Source: an uncultured Candidatus Berkelbacteria bacterium (GTDB taxonomy: Bacteria > Patescibacteriota > UBA1384 > CAILIB01). From it: a stretch of 10,361 nucleotides of DNA. A model generated the notes under the pieces. The model was given only the letters and a program-made list of their open reading frames with translations. It was not told the origin of the DNA and did not search any database. Below, one piece after another: positions 1 through 6,277 of the stretch. The position numbers were made by a program, and so were the translations under genes. The DNA is taken from assembly GCA_937895715.1 (NCBI GenBank), contig CALBLZ010000110.1:1-10361 (forward strand), written 5' to 3'. Position 1 is the stretch's first letter, and every line of letters starts with the position of its first letter.

Positions 1-999
1 GTAATCATCTCAATGTTTGCCTCCGACCTTAACCGCATGCAGATGGCTATCAACGCCGCTGCCAAAACAGGCCGTAAGGTGCTCGTTCAGGGTCGTAGCA
101 TGCAGAACAATATGGAGATGGCGATTGGCCTCAAGGCAATGAACGTTCCTGACAACACTATGATCTCCGAGCGTGAGCTTGGTCGGTTCAACGATTCACA
201 AATTCTCGTACTCGCCACTGGCGCTCAGGGTCAGGACAACTCTGCCCTCTCTCGCATGGCGAAGGGTGAACATCGCCTGATTAAGGTAAAGAAGGGTGAT
301 ACTGTCATCCTTTCTGCCTCACCTATTCCTGGAAACGAGCGCTCCATTAGCAATGTAATGGAAATGCTCTATAAGGCAGGTGCAAGCGTTGTGTATAACA
401 AAGTTCTCGACGTACACACCTCAGGCCACGCCTACCAAGAAGACCTTAAGCTGCTCGCAGCCCTCGTTCGTCCGCGCTACTTTATGCCGCTGCACGGTGA
501 ACGTGCCAAGCGCTTACTGCACGGCAAGCTCGTACAAGAAGCTGGTGTTGACCCAGGTCGCACAATTATTGCCGACAACGGCTCTATTGTACTTATGGAC
601 CACACTGGGGCTATTACCCTCACCGACGAACATGTACCAGCAGGTCACGTTATCGTAGATGGTCTTGGGGTTGGTGATATCGGCGCAGTAGTACTACGCG
701 ACCGTCAGGCCATGGCTCAGGATGGAATCTTTGTGATCATCTCGGTATTTGACGCCAAAAAGAAGCAGTTTGTTACATCCCCCGACATCATTTCCCGTGG
801 ATTTATTTACATGCGTGAGAATGAAAAGTTTGTGAACGATGTGCGCCAAGAGATTAAGAAGTTCCTGACCAGCGCCACCTCTGGTAGTAAGTTCGACCTG
901 CCTTCAGTACGCAACGACCTACGTGATTTCATCAGCAAGATGCTCTACCAAAAGACCGAGCGCGAGCCGATTGTAATCCCAGTGATTATTGAGATTTAA
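1..999 (+). CDS. rnj: Ribonuclease J, C-terminal part (5' end outside window)
   Basis: RNase J is a cytoplasmic metallo-beta-lactamase/beta-CASP ribonuclease with endonuclease and 5'-3' exonuclease activity, used in mRNA decay and rRNA maturation. The frame is open from the first base, so the true start lies upstream; 332 residues are visible. Family proteins are usually about 550 residues, so roughly 220 residues, including most of the N-terminal metal-binding motifs, are missing. Visible signatures are the beta-CASP region with a GQDNSALSRMA segment (the usual place of the GSQGEPMSALSRMA motif), the HTSGHA motif at 415-432, MPLHGE at 484-501, and the C-terminal domain containing ISRGFIYMRE and ending in a hydrophobic IVIPVIIEI strand. 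The reading frame has no damage and ends in TAA just before a strong terminator. It is convergent with the next operon and has no evident functional link to it. The family assignment is secure; J1 versus J2 subtype cannot be told. Confidence 0.95.
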   Translation, partial: VIISMFASDLNRMQMAINAAAKTGRKVLVQGRSMQNNMEMAIGLKAMNVPDNTMISERELGRFNDSQILVLATGAQGQDNSALSRMAKGEHRLIKVKKGDTVILSASPIPGNERSISNVMEMLYKAGASVVYNKVLDVHTSGHAYQEDLKLLAALVRPRYFMPLHGERAKRLLHGKLVQEAGVDPGRTIIADNGSIVLMDHTGAITLTDEHVPAGHVIVDGLGVGDIGAVVLRDRQAMAQDGIFVIISVFDAKKKQFVTSPDIISRGFIYMRENEKFVNDVRQEIKKFLTSATSGSKFDLPSVRNDLRDFISKMLYQKTEREPIVIPVIIEI

Positions 1000-1016
1000 T
1001 CTCGTCTAGATACGAG

Positions 1017-1055
1017 AACACCCCCGCAAGCTTTTGGCTCGCGGGGGTGTTTTGT
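1017..1055 (+). terminator. Intrinsic terminator of the RNase J gene
   Basis: An 11-bp perfect stem (AACACCCCCGC at 1017-1027 with GCGGGGGTGTT at 1041-1051) has a 13-base loop. The loop can extend the stem by three more pairs past one mismatch, and the stem runs into a TTTTGTT tract. A small extra hairpin (CTCGT at 1001-1005 pairing with ACGAG at 1012-1016) sits directly upstream. On the minus strand the stem is not followed by a T tract, so it would be at best a weak terminator for the convergent operon, for which no other terminator is visible in 1056-1116. Confidence 0.92.
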
Positions 1056-1116
1056 TGTGGGGGTATTTATGTCTCACCGTGCCCCAGGATTAGGAGCTAG
1101 TAACAGTCAGGTTAAT

Positions 1117-1533
1117 TTAGAATATTGAGAAAATCTTTACAAAAAAGGTACCGATGGACTTAAAGAAGGCGACAACTGGCCGGCTTTCACGTTCATACAC
1201 CATTCCTGGTGATGACAAGTCTAGTCCGGGCTTTAGCTTAAGGTACTCTTTGGTGATAGTTTCGGAATACGGAAGTTCTTCCCCGTCCAAACTATTAAGG
1301 TAGACAACCGGCCGCACATCTGTCGCGGTATTGCTGTAAATCTTCTGTATCACAAAGTTTTCATCAACGACCAGAATGCGACTTGGGCGAATACTTGCAA
1401 CAATCTGAATATTCCCCCCAGTATGCGTAAACTCTTCAGCAATAACGAGGGCGTTTGTAGCAAATACAGCAATCAGCGTAATGGTGACAAACGCTGTTAG
1501 ATTCTTCGAGAAGTGCTGTAATGCGTTGCGCAT
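1117..1533 (-). CDS. Small membrane-anchored extracytoplasmic protein, unknown function
   Basis: A 138-residue protein that I do not assign to a named family. An N-terminal hydrophobic segment (about residues 12-32) after a short basic stretch looks like a signal anchor or signal peptide. It is followed by a beta-rich region of about 80 residues (a GGNIQIVAS strand, then RPSRILVVDENFVIQKIYSN) that should be outside the cell. The last 19 residues are very hydrophobic and aromatic with two lysines, possibly a second membrane-embedded or amphipathic helix. The frame extends 24 codons further upstream, but I chose the ATG at 1533 because it follows the stop of the preceding gene by one base (TAG-T-ATG) and places the hydrophobic segment at the N terminus; the longer form would overlap that gene by 71 bases. 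No Shine-Dalgarno sequence is visible, so translation probably relies on coupling. It is the last gene of a three-gene minus-strand operon and ends in TAA. Confidence 0.75.
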   Translation of the reverse strand: MRNALQHFSKNLTAFVTITLIAVFATNALVIAEEFTHTGGNIQIVASIRPSRILVVDENFVIQKIYSNTATDVRPVVYLNSLDGEELPYSETITKEYLKLKPGLDLSSPGMVYERESRPVVAFFKSIGTFFVKIFSIF

Positions 1534-1534
1534 A

Positions 1535-1966
1535 CTAGAGTATCGGATGGTAGAGAATGTAGCCCTTTTCAGCCGAATCACTCGGGAAAACCGGAAGTAC
1601 GACATAGGGTCGCATCTGAATTAACCGAATGTATGGCCTAATACTGCTGATACTATCAGAAATTTGCTCTGGTAGCACATTATCCCAAACTTTATTCTGC
1701 ACTTGAATAATTGTTGGTGTTGGAAGGTCACCAGAGCTTGAGAATACTACCCTAGTACCCTCGATCACTTGGTACTCTATTCCCTTGCCCGTAAGCAGCT
1801 CACCCGATACTCGATCAGGCCTTTGCTCAAGCTCACCCAGCAGCTGCGTATCTTCGGTGAGCGCGGCGTAAACGGTATTCGTTCTAACCCGAAACACAAC
1901 ACCACCCAGAGCAAAGACTAGGCCTACTACGAGAATAGTGAGTTTAAAGCGAGCGGCGCGCGTCAT
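1535..1966 (-). CDS. Single-pass membrane protein with ~115-residue extracellular domain, unknown function
   Basis: A 143-residue protein with no family I recognise. Residues 1-8 are basic (MTRAARFK) and residues 9-27 form one hydrophobic helix, giving an N-in, C-out topology. The remaining ~115 residues are a mixed alpha/beta soluble domain without cysteines and without an obvious catalytic motif. Its C-terminal part (YVVLPVFPSD, GYILYHPIL) has strands reminiscent of small extracellular ligand-binding domains, but that is only an impression. The ATG at 1966 lies inside the 3' end of the dCache-like gene, a 23-base overlap, and the stop is one base from the next start. All three genes are therefore almost certainly one mRNA, and the products may form one membrane complex. 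No Shine-Dalgarno sequence precedes the start. Confidence 0.75.
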   Translation of the reverse strand: MTRAARFKLTILVVGLVFALGGVVFRVRTNTVYAALTEDTQLLGELEQRPDRVSGELLTGKGIEYQVIEGTRVVFSSSGDLPTPTIIQVQNKVWDNVLPEQISDSISSIRPYIRLIQMRPYVVLPVFPSDSAEKGYILYHPIL

Positions 1967-2972
1967 GGCGGCGAAGCACTACGGCGAATGCTATTCCACA
2001 GATAAGAATCACGAACAAACCTCTCAGGGCATTTCCGGTAAATGTTTTTTGAAGCTCTTGGTCCATCTGAGCCTTGGTTGCCTCGAGTTGCGCGTTTGGG
2101 AAGTAGCTAATGAGGGAGAGCACTCCAGATTCACGAATAGAAATTCGCTCACCCCGTACCAGCGCAGAACCCCCCGCAGGATCAAGCACCTCTGCGATGC
2201 TCTTGTTTGTTTTTTCGGTTACTAACTTAGCGGCAACAGGGTTAGTTTCAATAAGGTTCTGCCCCTCGGCTATCTCTCGTCCTTGGTCGTAGATGAGATT
2301 ACCCTCCTCATCGATGAGCTGAGCGTGGGTGTCGGCAAATTCAGAGCCTCCAACGAGGACCCCCAGGCGATGTGTGAGTCCGGACAGGCGTATGAAGCCT
2401 GTAATTATATAATCAACCCGGCCATCTGTAACGCGGGGCACCGTAACTGGAACACTCAACTCTCCACCAACGTCGGTAATCACACTGCCTACGTAACTCT
2501 TTTTATTTGTAAGAGCTTTTTGAAAGTACTCTCGGTACTCAAAACTTACGCCATAGTATTTGGCAAACTCAGTGTCTCCAGCCCCAGCTCGGAACACACC
2601 GTCTGGCGTAAATAAACTCACGGCGGCAAATTGGTCAATCAGGGCAAAATCATCTTCCAGCAAGGCTTCAACTGAAGGCCAATCTTTCTCACCTACCCTC
2701 GCAGCAATCTCACTCGACTTGGCCAACCCCTCAACGTAATCAAGTGACATCATAAAATAATGCTCAATAATACCAACCCCATTCGCGTGGTACTGTCCTA
2801 GGATTGCGTGGGCCGACTTATCAAGCAGTCTGTGTTGCTGTTGATCAATCTCGGTTATGGTTTGGTACTGGTTAAGTGAAAAAGCGAATATTCCGGCAAT
2901 CAATGTAATTGCACACAGTCGTAGCAGTGTTTGGTGCTTCTTAGCTTTAGAAGCTATATGGTGATGAATCAT
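1944..2972 (-). CDS. Two-pass membrane protein with dCache-like extracellular sensor domain, no output domain
   Basis: A 342-residue protein. A basic/His-rich N terminus is followed by a membrane helix (about 16-33), a ~280-residue extracellular region, a second helix (about 316-333) and a nine-residue basic tail. The extracellular part matches the style of dCache_1 domains of chemoreceptors and histidine kinases: a long membrane-proximal helix, FTPDGVFRAG (121-130), REYFQKAL (147-154), SYVG (159-162), then paired strands ending in YIITGFIRLSGL (188-199). Such domains bind small ligands and pass the signal to HAMP, kinase or cyclase modules, but here the tail is too short for any of these. 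The frame reaches 3044, but the ATG at 2972 avoids overlapping the divergent gene and gives a proper N-terminal helix. GGAGG lies only one base before it, too close for a normal ribosome site. It heads the operon with the two genes downstream, which may supply the missing partner function. Confidence 0.82.
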   Translation of the reverse strand: MIHHHIASKAKKHQTLLRLCAITLIAGIFAFSLNQYQTITEIDQQQHRLLDKSAHAILGQYHANGVGIIEHYFMMSLDYVEGLAKSSEIAARVGEKDWPSVEALLEDDFALIDQFAAVSLFTPDGVFRAGAGDTEFAKYYGVSFEYREYFQKALTNKKSYVGSVITDVGGELSVPVTVPRVTDGRVDYIITGFIRLSGLTHRLGVLVGGSEFADTHAQLIDEEGNLIYDQGREIAEGQNLIETNPVAAKLVTEKTNKSIAEVLDPAGGSALVRGERISIRESGVLSLISYFPNAQLEATKAQMDQELQKTFTGNALRGLFVILICGIAFAVVLRRHDARRSL

Positions 2973-3008
2973 GCCTCCATCGTACTGCACTTCGCTCTGG
3001 TACCACAA
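2973..3008 (-). promoter_or_regulatory. Candidate promoter for the dCache-like operon, possibly leaderless
   Basis: Read on the minus strand, TACGAT (plus-strand 2984-2979) ends exactly seven bases before the A of the ATG at 2972, so the predicted transcription start coincides with the start codon. A weak -35, TTGTGG (3008-3003), lies 18 bases upstream. Only half of the -35 bases match consensus, so this is a proposal based mainly on position. Confidence 0.4.
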
Positions 3009-3013
3009 CCGGA

Positions 3014-3025
3014 TATACTGCAGGT
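3014..3025 (+). promoter_or_regulatory. Candidate -10 element for the Fn3-like surface gene, leaderless
   Basis: TATACT at 3014-3019 matches the TATAAT consensus at five of six positions. It ends seven bases before the A of the ATG at 3026, which predicts a transcript starting at the start codon. The best -35 at 17-base spacing is TTCGCT (2991-2996), three of six matches. It shares the 53-base interval between the two divergent start codons with the opposite promoter, so the two may compete or be jointly regulated. Confidence 0.5.
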
Positions 3026-4099
3026 ATGCACCGCCTTGCCTCACTTTTCCGCCGTATCTCTACTGGCTGCCTAATCTTCTTTGCGCTCCCTGCCAGTATT
3101 AACTATCAGCTAGAAGGGTACGGTGTAGGCGCCGGTGGTACAGGTAACAGCTCTTCAACTAACTATGCTGCCAACGGAATCACAGGAGAAAAAAGCAACA
3201 CCAGCTCGAGTAGCACAAACTACCTCAGCCAGCCCGGGTTGAACTACCAAGAAAACGCTAACACCCCTGCAGCCCCCACCCTCAGCAATGGTAGTGGCAC
3301 CTACTACAACCGGCTACTCCTCACCATCGTTCCAGACTCCGCCCCCTCCACCACAACCTTTGCTGTGGCAATCAGCACAGATAATTTTTCAACAACTAAT
3401 TACGTACAGAGCGATGGCACTATTGGAGCAACGCTTGGTACAGAAGATTTTCAAACCTACGCCGCCTGGGGATCAGGATCAGGGAGTTTTATCACCGGGC
3501 TTACAACTTCCACAACGTACTATGTAAAAGTTAGTTCCTACCTCGGAATGTTTAGCCAGAGCCCCTACGGGCCAGTGGCAAGTTCTGCAACCGTAGCTCA
3601 ATCTCTTACATTTGATATCGATATAGCCCCAACTGACTCTGAAACCTCTCCACCCTACACCTTAGCCCTTTCTAACCTAACTAGTGGCTCAATTATCACT
3701 GGCACTGATTTGCTGTGGGTGGACTTTGCCACCAACGCAACCTACGGCGGTGCGGTGTACATCCGGTCTGCCAACCAGGCACTAGCCAGCAGCTCGTCTG
3801 GAGGAAGCATAGCGAGTAGTTCAGTAGATCTGTCATCGGTAAGTGAAGGGTACGGAGCACGCATTGCTAGTGCATCACAATCTACGGGCACTCTCGTTGA
3901 AGATGCCCTATACCTCGACCCAGGTGGTGTAACCTTTATTGGCGCACTTACCTCGGCTTACCAGAGCCTGTTTACTGCAGCCGCACCGCTGGGTGGTGGC
4001 CGGGGTTCTGTGTACTTTAAGGCAAAATCACGCTCGGTTACTGCGGCAGCGAGTGACTATACCGATACACTCACCGTAGTTGCAACAGCTTCGTTCTAG
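3026..4099 (+). CDS. Secreted surface protein: NY-repeat region, Fn3-like domain, C-terminal beta domain
   Basis: A 357-residue exported protein. Residues 1-24 form a signal peptide (basic MHRLASLFRR, hydrophobic core, cleavage near LPAS). Residues 25-75 are Gly/Ser/Asn-rich with three NY-centred repeats spaced 19-20 residues apart. Residues about 81-190 resemble a fibronectin type III domain (APTLS start, ITGLTTSTTYYVKVSS near the end). Residues about 194-357 form a beta-rich domain that recurs in the next gene: ATNA, RSAN and a final AASDYTDTLTV are shared. No LPXTG signal, lipobox or C-terminal membrane helix is seen, so retention at the surface would need a partner; the anchored DUF916-like proteins encoded downstream are candidates (inference). 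It ends in TAG before a clear terminator, so it is its own transcription unit. The ATG is supported by the signal peptide and by the -10 spacing; there is no Shine-Dalgarno sequence. Confidence 0.85.
   Translation: MHRLASLFRRISTGCLIFFALPASINYQLEGYGVGAGGTGNSSSTNYAANGITGEKSNTSSSSTNYLSQPGLNYQENANTPAAPTLSNGSGTYYNRLLLTIVPDSAPSTTTFAVAISTDNFSTTNYVQSDGTIGATLGTEDFQTYAAWGSGSGSFITGLTTSTTYYVKVSSYLGMFSQSPYGPVASSATVAQSLTFDIDIAPTDSETSPPYTLALSNLTSGSIITGTDLLWVDFATNATYGGAVYIRSANQALASSSSGGSIASSSVDLSSVSEGYGARIASASQSTGTLVEDALYLDPGGVTFIGALTSAYQSLFTAAAPLGGGRGSVYFKAKSRSVTAAASDYTDTLTVVATASF
3101..3223 (+). repeat. Three degenerate NY-centred repeats in the surface protein
   Basis: Codons for Asn-Tyr recur at 3101-3106, 3161-3166 and 3218-3223, a period of 20 then 19 residues. 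The last two are preceded by identical Ser-Ser-Ser-Thr residues (from 3149 and from 3206) written with different synonymous codons. The repeat is therefore conserved at protein level and is not a recent DNA duplication. Confidence 0.6.
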
Positions 4100-4116
4100 A
4101 TTGATCTCGATTCGCT

Positions 4117-4141
4117 GGCCAGGTTAAACCTGGCCTTTTCC
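4117..4141 (+). terminator. Intrinsic terminator after the Fn3-like surface gene
   Basis: A perfect 7-bp stem, GGCCAGG (4117-4123) with CCTGGCC (4129-4135), encloses a TTAAA loop and is followed by TTTTCC. It lies 17 bases after the stop codon. It separates the first surface gene from the transcription unit that starts near 4200. Confidence 0.85.
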
Positions 4142-4199
4142 TTGACATCAGTTACGATCCATCCGATCATAGATGCATAGCTTGTAATATTTCTCTTTC
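4142..4199 (+). promoter_or_regulatory. Candidate promoter region for the 4200 surface operon
   Basis: A perfect TTGACA sits at 4142-4147, directly after the upstream terminator. At 17-base spacing it pairs with GATCAT (4165-4170, four of six matches), giving a start near 4177 and a leader of about 23 bases. A second candidate -10, TAATAT (4185-4190) preceded by TTG, would start transcription within a few bases of the ATG at 4200. Which one is used cannot be decided from sequence. The leader has no Shine-Dalgarno sequence. Confidence 0.5.
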
Positions 4200-5231
4200 A
4201 TGAACAGCACACTGCCCGTGACACAAGTCCGCAAAGTGGCGAGTATCTTCACTCTCCTTGCCCTTGTTGTTGTAACCAGCTCGATTGGCACAACCGTCGC
4301 TCACGCGGCAAACTTTACCGGTGCCTACCTACGCTTTGACCGCATGATGGCAAGCACCGCCACTAATGTGGTGGTTGTATTCAAACCAGCAACCGTTGGC
4401 ACAGAGGCGAAAGTAAAAATCACCTTCCCAGCTGGCTTCACTGTCTCAGGTAGCCCCACCGTTAACACTACCGCTTTACCAGCTGGCACCACAGCTGTCC
4501 CTGGCACGCTCAGTGCAGCAGGATCAGCTCAGACCGTTACGATCTCTGGAGCAACTGACATGGTTGTCGGAACCCTCTACGCCGTTAACATTGCAACTGG
4601 TATTACCAACGGCACAGCCGGAACTGGCACCGCTACCATTTTTACCACCACAAGCGGTGATGTCACTATCGATTCAAGCGATGTAGCAACTCGCACTATC
4701 AGCAATGACCAAATTGTAGTAACTGCAACTGTTCCTGCAACCTTCAGCTTTACCCTAAGTGGTAACTCTGACAGCTTTACTGGAAACCTTGATCCAGCTT
4801 CTGTTGTTTCTACAAGTGGCCGCACCGTAACTATTGCAACTAACGCCAGCCGCGGTTGGATTGCCTGGGTAAGGAGTGCGAATGCCGCTCTGGTCTCAGC
4901 TTCTGCAAGTAGCAGCATAGCAACTGCAGGCTCGGTAGATGGCACACCAAGCACCCTGAGCACCGGCACTAACGGGTATGTGCTCGACGTAAACCTCACC
5001 ACCGACTCTGGCACTGGAAGCGGCACCGTTACCCTCGATCCTGAATACAATGGCACCACCACCTCGGCTGGGGGCACCTTGAGCACATCACTACAGCCAA
5101 TCGCATCTGCAGATGGTACTACTGACGGTGATGTACTTACCCTTATTGAACGTTCCGCAATCAGCGCAGTACAGGCTGCGGCTAGCGATTATTCTGATAC
5201 ACTTACCGTCATAGGGGCAGGTAACTTCTAA
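4200..5231 (+). CDS. Secreted beta-rich surface protein sharing a C-terminal domain with its neighbour
   Basis: A 343-residue exported protein, rich in Thr, Ala, Ser, Gly and Val and poor in charge, typical of a structural surface protein. Residues 1-36 form a signal peptide with an AHA cleavage site. Residues about 37-170 form a beta-sandwich-like domain containing KITFPAGFTVSG and a GTLYAVNIATGI strand. From about 175 to the end comes the domain shared with the protein encoded at 3026-4099: IATNAS, GWIAWVRSANAAL and the terminal AASDYSDTLTV. It has no sortase signal and no membrane anchor. The shared domain is WxL-like in position and style, with an aromatic GW strand and a terminal Y-x-D-T-L-T-V strand, but the W-x-L motif itself is missing. 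The first DUF916-like gene follows after 11 bases, suggesting one mRNA and possible direct partnership. The ATG is fixed by the signal peptide. Confidence 0.85.
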   Translation: MNSTLPVTQVRKVASIFTLLALVVVTSSIGTTVAHAANFTGAYLRFDRMMASTATNVVVVFKPATVGTEAKVKITFPAGFTVSGSPTVNTTALPAGTTAVPGTLSAAGSAQTVTISGATDMVVGTLYAVNIATGITNGTAGTGTATIFTTTSGDVTIDSSDVATRTISNDQIVVTATVPATFSFTLSGNSDSFTGNLDPASVVSTSGRTVTIATNASRGWIAWVRSANAALVSASASSSIATAGSVDGTPSTLSTGTNGYVLDVNLTTDSGTGSGTVTLDPEYNGTTTSAGGTLSTSLQPIASADGTTDGDVLTLIERSAISAVQAAASDYSDTLTVIGAGNF

Positions 5232-5242
5232 TTTACTGGATT

Positions 5243-6277
5243 CTGTCTCATCGCGTTTTACTCTCACTATTGCTTGGTATTAGCAGTATTCTCCCTGCTG
5301 CTCCTGTTTTAGCTGCGGACGATCCTCAGCCTCAATCGCTGCAGCTTAGCGTTTCCCCAGTCAGCCTTACTGCAACTGTCTCACCAGGTAGCGTAAGCAC
5401 CTACGACCTACGTGTCCGTAATGATGGCCAGCAAGACGAGGTTCTCAAGCTGAGCCTTATGCGTTTTGGGGCATTTGGTGAGGAAGGCAAACCTAAGCTT
5501 ACCGATTTTTTCAGTGGTGATATCTGGAAAGATTGGATGACATTCTCTCAACCCGAGTTCACCGCTCGCCCTGGTGAGTGGAACACTATCCGCGCCACAA
5601 TTACTGTTCCCGAGTCTGCAGCGCTCGATTACAACTACGCCATCACCTTTCAGCGAGCAGCCCAAGAGACCTCGTCTGGAGGGCAGAAAAATGACCTACG
5701 CGGAGCTGTTGCAACCCTGCTGATTCTTGAAGTTGCTCACCCAAGCGCTAAGCGTGAACTTCAGCTTATTGATTTTTCTACCGGTAGCCCCCTCCTTGAG
5801 TTCTTACCAGCCTCGTTTTCGATTCGAGTGCGCAATACAGGAAACGTTCACGCTGCTCCCTATGGAAATATATTTATTCGCCGTGGCGACACCGAAGTTG
5901 GCATAATCGATGTGAACAAAGATCGTGGGAATATTCTCCCCGACTCTAACCGTGTGTTTACAAGTAGCTGGAATGACGCCACCCCACGCTACGAAAAAAT
6001 GGTGAAGTCTGGCGCCACAGTACTTACGAACGAAGGAGTCGCTGAGCAGGTCTTGCGCTGGGAAGGTTTCCAGCCGGATAAACTTCGCTTTGGCCGCTAC
6101 ACCGCCACCCTATCACTCGTGTACGACGACGGAACGCGCGATGTACCCCTCGAAAAAACCATTAGTTTCTGGGTAATCCCGTGGCGTGTTATAGGATACG
6201 CTCTCGCAGTGCCGATTCTGCCGGCTTTATTAGTATTTATTGTTATGCGACGCCGACGCCGCGCCACCCATGTGTAA
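5243..6277 (+). CDS. DUF916/WxL-interacting-protein-like surface protein 1, C-terminal membrane anchor
   Basis: About 344 residues if it starts at CTG 5243. There is no ATG or GTG upstream that could start it. TTG at 5270 is possible but would remove the basic n-region and half of the signal peptide. CTG 5243 (or ATT at 5240 or 5231) gives SHR followed by a hydrophobic core and a VLA cleavage site. The mature part has a first Ig-like domain with the DUF916/NEW3 pattern (LQLSVSPVSL, DLRVRNDG, ARPGEWNTIRATITVP) and a second (IRVRNTGNVH, APYGNIFIRRG, LPDSNRVF, FGRYTATLSLVYDDG). It ends in one membrane helix and a basic RRRRR tail, so the domains face outside. DUF916 proteins in Firmicutes anchor WxL proteins and bind peptidoglycan; a similar tethering role here is inference. 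It lies 11 bases after the 4200 gene and overlaps the next start by 8 bases. Confidence 0.82.
   Translation: MSHRVLLSLLLGISSILPAAPVLAADDPQPQSLQLSVSPVSLTATVSPGSVSTYDLRVRNDGQQDEVLKLSLMRFGAFGEEGKPKLTDFFSGDIWKDWMTFSQPEFTARPGEWNTIRATITVPESAALDYNYAITFQRAAQETSSGGQKNDLRGAVATLLILEVAHPSAKRELQLIDFSTGSPLLEFLPASFSIRVRNTGNVHAAPYGNIFIRRGDTEVGIIDVNKDRGNILPDSNRVFTSSWNDATPRYEKMVKSGATVLTNEGVAEQVLRWEGFQPDKLRFGRYTATLSLVYDDGTRDVPLEKTISFWVIPWRVIGYALAVPILPALLVFIVMRRRRRATHV

Noticed and set aside
1056..1116. Terminator or small RNA between the convergent genes
   Set aside because: No stable stem followed by a T tract is visible on the minus strand, and nothing resembles a promoter or structured RNA in this short stretch.
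1938..2615. Plus-strand open frames opposite the dCache-like gene
   Set aside because: The dCache-like protein on the minus strand has clear domain logic and membrane helices; the plus-strand products show no recognisable features.
4577..5086. 169-codon minus-strand open frame
   Set aside because: It is antisense to the secreted protein at 4200-5231, with no start context, and its composition mirrors the opposite strand.
4200..5231. Calling the secreted proteins true WxL-domain proteins
   Set aside because: Neither has a W-x-L motif in the expected positions; only overall style and gene context are similar, so I kept it as an analogy.
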